DNA of 51,261 bases from a virus: positions 1 through 51,261 of IMG/VR virus record IMGVR_UViG_3300036790_000209. One strand, given 5' to 3'. The position numbers and the translations under genes are program-made. Shown here piece after piece: positions 46,415-51,261 of this stretch (position 1 is its first letter; each line of letters opens with the position of its first letter). Under the pieces are notes generated by a model. That model was not told the origin of the DNA, did not search any database, and was given only the letters and a program-made list of their open reading frames with translations.

Positions 46415-47077
46415 ATGAACCGCTTCAAGCAAATCCTCGAATGTGGAGCGCTGATCGCACTGACCGTGGCCATGATCGGCCTGATTGCCATCGAAGGCAG
46501 TCTGCGAAAGGCCCTCCCAGACATCCTCGCTAGCGCCGCGCGCGGGGCAGCGAAGTTCGCCGATGCTTCGGATGCCCTCAATACCGCCGCACAGAACGAA
46601 ACCAAATACCTGGCCAACGGATCGCGCGAGCTAAACAAGACGGTTGCCGACGCGCACGACCTGTTGATTCATACCGATCTCTCGCTTAATGGGCCGGAAG
46701 GGCTATTACCTACGCAGACTAAACAACTAGCCCTGATGGAATCCCAAGCCAATCAGGCCATCGCCGATCTGGATGCGGCGGTGAAGCAGGCTCAGCCAAT
46801 CCTCGCGAATCTGTCTGTGGCGGCTTTTGGCGCATCGCAGGCTGCGAATGACCCCAACATAGCCAAATCTCTCGCTGGGCTCGCCGAGGCCACCCGGAAG
46901 GCCAACATCGCCCTATTAAACCTCGACGCCATCTCGGCTAGCGGGAATCGGGATGCCCAAGCGCTCGAAGCACGGTTGAAACAGGTACTCAAACCGGCTA
47001 GCCTTCTGAAGACCGCCTTGTACCGTGCGCTCGGGATCGCTGTCCCGGCAGCGGAGATTGCAGGGGCTTTACGATAG
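46415..47077 (+). CDS. Membrane-anchored helical protein, 220 aa
   Basis: An N-terminal transmembrane helix (CGALIALTVAMIGLIAIEGS) is followed by about 170 residues of helix with heptad repeats (LATGR-type residues absent, rich in Ala, Leu, Asn). The layout suits a protein tethered in the inner membrane with a long helical periplasmic or cytoplasmic rod. Last late gene; it overlaps the opposing gene at 46998-47240 by 80 bases. Function unknown. Confidence 0.65.
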   Translation: MNRFKQILECGALIALTVAMIGLIAIEGSLRKALPDILASAARGAAKFADASDALNTAAQNETKYLANGSRELNKTVADAHDLLIHTDLSLNGPEGLLPTQTKQLALMESQANQAIADLDAAVKQAQPILANLSVAAFGASQAANDPNIAKSLAGLAEATRKANIALLNLDAISASGNRDAQALEARLKQVLKPASLLKTALYRALGIAVPAAEIAGALR

Positions 47078-47240
47078 GCCCACTCATCGATTGCCTAACC
47101 TGGCGGGCGCGTTCCATATCGACCATTTCAATCACCCGATCCAGTTTCGCACGGTAAACCCCTCGTGCGTTTGTATCGATGTGTTTAACTTCCAAGATGT
47201 CTTCGATATCCTGCCACACGCACTCGCGTAACTCAATCAT
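46998..47240 (-). CDS. Hypothetical protein, last gene of the replication block, 80 aa
   Basis: The ATG overlaps the polymerase stop (TGATG) and has GGGAG seven bases upstream. MIELRECVWQDIEDILEVKH continues with a charged helix (YRAKLDRVIEMVDMERARQV). The 3' part overlaps a convergent late gene by 80 bases and is basic and less protein-like, so the true end may have been altered by this overlap. Confidence 0.55.
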   Translation of the reverse strand: MIELRECVWQDIEDILEVKHIDTNARGVYRAKLDRVIEMVDMERARQVRQSMSGPIVKPLQSPLPGQRSRAHGTRRSSEG

Positions 47241-48493
47241 CAGCTGACTCCCTTCATTCCCAGTGGATTAGTAGATTCATCAAACGGTCCCCAATTCCCC
47301 CCTTCGGCGGACATCGAAACCTCGGCACCGATCGTCAAACCGTCCAGCTCAAAAATAGGGGAAGTAAAAACGCTCTGGAACGCCTCCACGACCTCCTGAG
47401 CGCGCCCCATGGGCGGTACGGCCAGCAGGCTGTCGTGCACCGGCAGACGCAGCCAGGGCGCGATTGGCGACCCCCATAGGGCGATGATGAAATTATCCTG
47501 GATCATCGAAGCGGCTGTTTGCGGCCTGCACGCAATCGCTCGCTTAGCGTCATCCCCCAGCACGTAACACTGTCTGCGCCGATCCCACCCAAATACGTGA
47601 AAGAAGCGGTGCCGGGTGCCGAAAGGAGTAGTAAGATACCGATCGTGGGCAGCCTGCTTCAAGGTAGCGTCCCACCAACGCTTCAAGTCCTCCCCCGGCT
47701 CCGTCGCAAGGAGTGTATTCTGTAACCTTCTTGCCACGGCCGTAGTCGGGAACTCATCGGGATACTCATCGTGCATCCGCTCCGGGGTGCCCCGATACGC
47801 CGTTAAGTGCACAACTCGTTTGGCTACTTCCCTTGATTCCTTGGAGTATCGTTTCTTAGCCGCTCGACAGGAAGCCCGGAGGGTTTCAATGTCTGTGTCA
47901 AGCGAAATTGGTTCACCATGTACGACGGAGTTGAACCAATCGTGAATGCCGCATTTGGCGAGCCGTATGTAACGCTCAGATCGAGCGAAGTACCCCACCA
48001 GGACGGCCTCAATAGCCGAACTGTCAACCTCAACAATAACGTGGCCAGGAGGAGCGACAACCATGCGGCGGAATTCATTCGCAAGTTCCGAGCGCTTGGG
48101 AATGTTTTGCAGGTTATAGTCCCTTGCGGATTTCCTCCAGGTAGAAGGATGATGTCCGATTGTTGTGTGAACCCTGTTGTCATGGTCCAGGCTCCATTTA
48201 TAAGTGGAAACCATCTTCCAGCGCTCGCGACAGTCGAGTATGAGTCGAAAGACAGGATGTTTCTTAGCGGCCTGCTTCAGATACTTCTTCTCGGTCGAGA
48301 GGGCGTCTTCGGAGTCGCTGTCCCGGCGCTTGGGCAAGCGCACGCCTAAATGGCCAGCCAACCGAATCACGTCGTCTTGAGAGTCAGGGTTGAACGGCTC
48401 AATGCGCATGAAGCGGTCAGGCAGCGAAGGGCGTTTACGTTTAGGCTGCTCTGCCGCGTCTAACTCATCCAGCAGTTTAGCGAGATCAGTCAA
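47240..48493 (-). CDS. DNA polymerase family A, polymerase domain, 417 aa, TTG start
   Basis: The fingers/palm motifs of PolA are present. The template-primer segment is RVHTTIGHHPSTWRK...DYNLQNIP. Motif A is VIVEVDSSAIEA (D157). Motif B is REVAKRVVHLTAYRG (R221, K225, Y233). Motif C is LPVHDSLLAV (H353, D354), with Ser where Glu is usual. It synthesises phage DNA. The N-terminal thumb and proofreading parts are in the upstream gene. A TTG at 48493 with AAGGGATGG before it is the likely start. The frame continues upstream through a TAG codon into the UDG-exonuclease gene. Confidence 0.88.
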   Translation of the reverse strand: MTDLAKLLDELDAAEQPKRKRPSLPDRFMRIEPFNPDSQDDVIRLAGHLGVRLPKRRDSDSEDALSTEKKYLKQAAKKHPVFRLILDCRERWKMVSTYKWSLDHDNRVHTTIGHHPSTWRKSARDYNLQNIPKRSELANEFRRMVVAPPGHVIVEVDSSAIEAVLVGYFARSERYIRLAKCGIHDWFNSVVHGEPISLDTDIETLRASCRAAKKRYSKESREVAKRVVHLTAYRGTPERMHDEYPDEFPTTAVARRLQNTLLATEPGEDLKRWWDATLKQAAHDRYLTTPFGTRHRFFHVFGWDRRRQCYVLGDDAKRAIACRPQTAASMIQDNFIIALWGSPIAPWLRLPVHDSLLAVPPMGRAQEVVEAFQSVFTSPIFELDGLTIGAEVSMSAEGGNWGPFDESTNPLGMKGVS

Positions 48494-48511
48494 TGTAATT
48501 CCATCCCTTCG

Positions 48512-49939
48512 CTATGAGGATGCGTCCTTCGTCGTTGATGAAGGCGAGTGGGATGGTTCCGCTGGAATTCCACAAGATGACTTGCCACCCAGACTCGGGA
48601 ATAACTCGATCACCCCGGTCAAGTCCTTGGGTGCCCGCTTCCAAAACTTTCGCTTTTTTACACTGTCCGGGACCGCGAGTTGCAGCCTTGCGTTGGCGTC
48701 TTCCCATTCATCCTCCAACCGGTCCATGAAAACCTTCTGCCGCTCCACGTCCACGTTAAGCCCGCGCTCACCCATGACTCTTAGGGGCTCATCAACGAGG
48801 ATGCAATGGCGTTCGAAGCCTTCCCACCTGCCATCCTTCACAAGAATTGCCTTGGTGCCCATGTAGACATCCATCGTAACGGCGTTATCCATTGCGTTAT
48901 ACCACGCAGGCCGCGCTTGGGACTCCGACTTCCACGGCGGTCCACCATAGAAGAAAGGGGCGACCAAGCCCAAGCCCTTTCGGAGGTCCGATTCAAGCCA
49001 GTGCCACGCCCACATACTCGACACGATGCGAGCTGGCAGTCGCAGGCCCGCGTGACGCAATCGTCGGCTATCAAAGTGATTGTCGGCATGTTCAACCATT
49101 TCGTCTGCTGCATCCAGGGCCTCCTGCAAGATGCCGATATAAGGCTCCATCCACGGGAAGGAAATCGCGGTGCCCTGACGCACGCTAAAGCCCGCTCTCA
49201 CGATCGTCCAACTGGCTCCTTCCTGTTCGATTTCTTCTTCGTCCAGGCGATCGCTCTCGGGAGTTTCAATGTCCACGATGAGCGTCGGTATGCGTCCTGT
49301 AGCCAGCAGGCCGCTGCGCAGGTAAACTCTAGCCTCCTCGATGGGAGGGTCAAGCAAGAGGTCATAATGCGTAGGCTCGAATGTTCCATGAGCAATGGTT
49401 CTTGCGCGGTTGAGCGCGAACAGCACGGCCGCGTTTAACTTTTGCTGTCCTCGCTGAACGAAGGATGGATGATAGGTTGGCACAGCGAACACTCCATAGG
49501 GAGTGGGCAATACATAACCGGCAGCGGCCTCGATTCCACTGATTCCGCATATGCGGCGCAGTGCGACATTGCCCATCGGCACAATGACTTTCGGGGACAT
49601 TCGTTCGATGAGGCCGTCCAGGTTGGGCCTACAGTGTTCGATGGCCGCATTGGCGTCCTTATAGCGATTGGGGTAATCCATCCACCCAAGCCGAGTGGGT
49701 TTACACCAAATACTATTGGCTACCATAGTGTCGCCCCGGTCGATATTCACTAATTGAAGTTGGCGATTGAGCATCCCCCCGGCTGCGCCTACAAAGGGCC
49801 TTCCTTCCTTGATCTCATCGATCCATGGAGAGTCCCCAATTATCAGGATGCCGCTGGTCCCGGCGCCGTCGGGGGGAATGAAGCGGATTCCCAGGTCACG
49901 ATGAGGGCAATCTACACAGAATGGTCCGTTAGGAGTCAA
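48512..49939 (-). CDS. Uracil-DNA glycosylase domain fused to 3'-5' exonuclease (N-terminal part of the polymerase), 475 aa
   Basis: Residues 1-180 form a family-4-type UDG: four Cys for a 4Fe-4S cluster (C8, C11, C79, C103), motif 1 GDSPWIDEIKEGRPFVGAAG, motif 2 TYHPSF. Residues 215-365 form a DEDDy exonuclease: D223 and E225 in IVDIETPES, D290 in DNHFDSRR, Y347 and D351 in YNAMDNAV. The following helices resemble the polymerase thumb. The protein would remove or sense uracil and proofread the polymerase encoded next. It ends in TAG; the same frame resumes six codons before the polymerase TTG. The start overlaps the upstream stop by four bases. Confidence 0.85.
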   Translation of the reverse strand: MTPNGPFCVDCPHRDLGIRFIPPDGAGTSGILIIGDSPWIDEIKEGRPFVGAAGGMLNRQLQLVNIDRGDTMVANSIWCKPTRLGWMDYPNRYKDANAAIEHCRPNLDGLIERMSPKVIVPMGNVALRRICGISGIEAAAGYVLPTPYGVFAVPTYHPSFVQRGQQKLNAAVLFALNRARTIAHGTFEPTHYDLLLDPPIEEARVYLRSGLLATGRIPTLIVDIETPESDRLDEEEIEQEGASWTIVRAGFSVRQGTAISFPWMEPYIGILQEALDAADEMVEHADNHFDSRRLRHAGLRLPARIVSSMWAWHWLESDLRKGLGLVAPFFYGGPPWKSESQARPAWYNAMDNAVTMDVYMGTKAILVKDGRWEGFERHCILVDEPLRVMGERGLNVDVERQKVFMDRLEDEWEDANARLQLAVPDSVKKRKFWKRAPKDLTGVIELFPSLGGKSSCGIPAEPSHSPSSTTKDASS

Positions 49940-50376
49940 AAGGGTAGATCGTCCTCTCTGACTGGAGCACTTCCCTCGGTTATGCGATCGTCAGGGTCGC
50001 TGCCATTAGAGTCTAACCTTCTTCGTACCGGGGGAGATGGTGGCGTCGTCGCCGTCCAAGCATCCCTGAGGAGTGGTTGTCCATTCTCAGTAGCGAGTCC
50101 TATGGCAGCGAGAGGAGGGTTATGATCGACGTAGTAGGGGACGCTACCAATAGTGGAGACAGTATCAACGAGAACATTAAGTAGTTGGGATGATGTTTGA
50201 GGGTTGGTCAACCCCTCGCGCTCCCCAACTTGATCCCCCAACTGCTCCAGCGCCTCCGCGCACCGCTCCACGGCCGTAATCAACCGCTCCCGATCAAGAG
50301 CCGCGTCGTCCCCGCTTAGCTCAAAATTACTCCACAACTCACTGATTACCCTAGCTACCTTCCCTGTATTTGACAT
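49936..50376 (-). CDS. Protein with SSB-type acidic C-terminal tip, 146 aa
   Basis: The N-terminal 100 residues are helical, then alpha/beta (KVARVISELWSNFELSGDDA). They do not show an OB-fold signature. The C-terminal 40 residues are Pro/Ser/Arg-rich and end REDDLPF, almost the bacterial SSB tip (DDDIPF) that docks RecO, RecQ, ExoI and primase. It sits directly before the UDG-exonuclease gene. It may be a divergent SSB or a mimic recruiting host repair factors. Confidence 0.6.
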   Translation of the reverse strand: MSNTGKVARVISELWSNFELSGDDAALDRERLITAVERCAEALEQLGDQVGEREGLTNPQTSSQLLNVLVDTVSTIGSVPYYVDHNPPLAAIGLATENGQPLLRDAWTATTPPSPPVRRRLDSNGSDPDDRITEGSAPVREDDLPF

Positions 50377-50395
50377 CGCTTAATCCCTCCACTCT

Positions 50396-50581
50396 CTAGG
50401 CTGGCGTCCCCTTCCAATGACCTATATGCCAGCCACCACAGAAGCCGCAATGATACACCTTCACATTCGACTCCCCGATGCCGTAGCGCAAGCGGGCGTA
50501 ATGCCGCATGGCGGCAGCCTCGGTAGAGTGTCTAATCTTGCCGTCGCACGCCTTCCTCCTAAGTCGGCGTTTAGAGGCCAT
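50396..50581 (-). CDS. Small zinc-finger protein, 61 aa
   Basis: A basic N-terminus (MASKRRLRRKACDGKIRHST) leads to a C-terminal zinc motif YHCGFCGGWHIGH (C-x2-C...H-x3-H), a pattern I know from short phage proteins of unknown role. AGGAGG lies five bases upstream, inside a 17-bp palindrome that includes the start codon. Probably binds DNA or RNA. Confidence 0.75.
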   Translation of the reverse strand: MASKRRLRRKACDGKIRHSTEAAAMRHYARLRYGIGESNVKVYHCGFCGGWHIGHWKGTPA

Positions 50582-50590
50582 AATGGCCTC
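50574..50590. promoter_or_regulatory. 17-bp palindrome over ribosome binding site and start codon
   Basis: GAGGCCAT-A-ATGGCCTC is a perfect inverted repeat covering the ribosome binding site and ATG of the gene at 50396-50581. As RNA it would be hard to fold with a one-base loop, so a DNA-binding dimer site or a short mRNA hairpin with frayed centre are both possible. Confidence 0.6.
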
Positions 50591-50941
50591 CTAAGTGAGA
50601 TACGGCGCGATAAATTTACGGGTTTCCGGTTTGAGGGCCGCATAGATTTCAACCAACCGAAGCAGCTTCACTAGCTCATCGGCCGGTTGAGTATCCTCGC
50701 GTGCTTCGGCGCGGCCGTCAACCTTTTTGCCGCTGTGCATCTGAAACTTATGCGACCCGAGCTTCTGGTTGCGTGTCGGGCCGTAGAAGCGCCGTTTGCA
50801 GTCCTTGCAGACTACGAATGGCCCTCGACTCTTGCGGGTACGTTTGACTGGATTCACCATGGAGCCGCCAAACTCACCCGACTCCGGCGGCGGTCCAGGA
50901 ATTGCTTGTGTCGTCGATGCTGCGGTCAAACTATCCATCAT
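50591..50941 (-). CDS. C2H2 zinc-finger-like protein, 116 aa
   Basis: The central motif VCKDCKRRFYGPTRNQKLGS followed by HKFQMHSG gives C-x2-C and H-x4-H spacing. The N-terminal 45 residues are Pro/Gly-rich and flexible; the C-terminal helix (ELVKLLRLVEIYAALKPETR) may dimerise. AGGAGA precedes tandem ATGs. DNA binding within the replication operon is likely. Confidence 0.7.
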   Translation of the reverse strand: MMDSLTAASTTQAIPGPPPESGEFGGSMVNPVKRTRKSRGPFVVCKDCKRRFYGPTRNQKLGSHKFQMHSGKKVDGRAEAREDTQPADELVKLLRLVEIYAALKPETRKFIAPYLT

Positions 50942-50974
50942 TGTTCTCCTCGTTGAGTTAGTTACTAAATCCAG

Positions 50975-51256
50975 CTACAACAGACGCGTGATGTCCTCAG
51001 GGGTTTCTTCAACCTCCAACTGAAAGCGGCCGTTAGATAGCCATACAGTCGTGGACTCGATAGCGAACTTGATGGCTGGACGCTCACTGCCATCTTCGAA
51101 GGCCACCTGGCGGCGAGTGCGATACAAAAAATCCACCTTTTCCAGGTCCAAGGTGACCGGCTCACGCCTGCAATACCCTTCCACGTTGTGCAGGTTCGCA
51201 GCGTCGCCTTCCCACTTTTTTCGCCACTCAATTTTCGTCAGCGTCATAAACTTCAT
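50975..51256 (-). CDS. Hypothetical protein spanning the circle junction, 93 aa
   Basis: The protein begins MKFMTLTKIEWRKKWEGDAA and contains YCRREPVTLDLEKVDFLYRT and a beta-rich end (FAIESTTVWLSNGRFQLEVE). On the circle the upstream sequence is that at about 78-100, with a G-tract ribosome binding site. It lies downstream of the 78-residue gene at 101-337. No family recognised. Confidence 0.65.
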   Translation of the reverse strand: MKFMTLTKIEWRKKWEGDAANLHNVEGYCRREPVTLDLEKVDFLYRTRRQVAFEDGSERPAIKFAIESTTVWLSNGRFQLEVEETPEDITRLL

Positions 51257-51257
51257 A
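51181..51257. repeat. Right copy of the 77-bp terminal direct repeat
   Basis: Identical to positions 1-77. Four further bases (51258-51261) do not match 78-81, which could be an assembly-end error. Confidence 0.95.
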
Positions 51258-51261
51258 ACTT

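Noticed and set aside
47240-49939. Genome-wide TAG recoding
   Set aside because: TAG ends several apparently complete genes (for example 25083-25133 and 16332-16511), so a single in-frame TAG in the polymerase does not support an altered code.

Overview
The window reads as the complete genome of a tailed bacteriophage, probably a podovirus. The first 77 bases recur at 51181-51257, as expected for a circular or circularly permuted genome of about 51.18 kb; four unmatched bases follow the second copy. I see terminase, portal, scaffold, HK97-type capsid, tubular-tail and internal-virion genes, but no tape measure, sheath or baseplate genes. There are no rRNA or tRNA genes, no CRISPR array, and no recognisable integrase or repressor. 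The host is not stated by any sequence. The fibre proteins carry Sec signal peptides and Fn3, Hydin-like and chitobiase-C-like domains that I associate with secreted proteins of soil Acidobacteriota, so that phylum is my best guess and only an inference.

Layout. (1) A minus-strand replication and recombination block starts near 4.65 kb, runs down through position 1, wraps round the junction and ends near 47.0 kb. It encodes a Cas4/RecB-like nuclease, an excisionase-like HTH, a Sak4-like ATPase, a probable ssDNA-binding protein, zinc-finger proteins, a protein ending in an SSB-like acidic tip, and a DNA polymerase in two parts (UDG plus 3'-5' exonuclease; family A polymerase). (2) A lone plus-strand AAA-type ATPase lies at 4.9-6.0 kb behind its own promoter. 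(3) A minus-strand accessory block (6.3-16.5 kb) holds many small genes, several tiny membrane proteins missed by normal length cut-offs, structured intergenic RNA, and a ubiquitin-like conjugation cassette at 9.1-12.9 kb. (4) A gene-poor boundary (16.5-18.5 kb) has large inverted repeats, a Z-DNA-type tract, gene remnants and divergent promoters. (5) The plus-strand late block (18.5-47.1 kb) runs terminase, portal, basic peptides, scaffold, capsid, adaptor, tail, internal virion proteins, secreted-looking fibres and lysis-type genes.

The most interesting part is the cassette at 9119-12609: a beta-grasp Ubl-like protein ending in Arg-Gly, an E2-like candidate with a Pro-His/Cys-Cys motif, a Lys/Arg-rich small protein, an E1-like ThiF adenylating enzyme, a 32-residue membrane peptide and a JAB/JAMM protease with the complete metal-binding signature. 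It has its own promoter, a long leader, and mutually exclusive hairpins before the E2-like gene. This would form a near-complete phage-borne protein-conjugation system. The Ubl and E2 calls rest on motif and topology reading only.

Other points of note: an amber codon sits in-frame between the two polymerase pieces; the ribosome binding site of a 16-residue basic peptide lies in a switch-like fold; a three-way-junction RNA lies at 14.7 kb; and four consecutive fibre-region proteins carry signal peptides.
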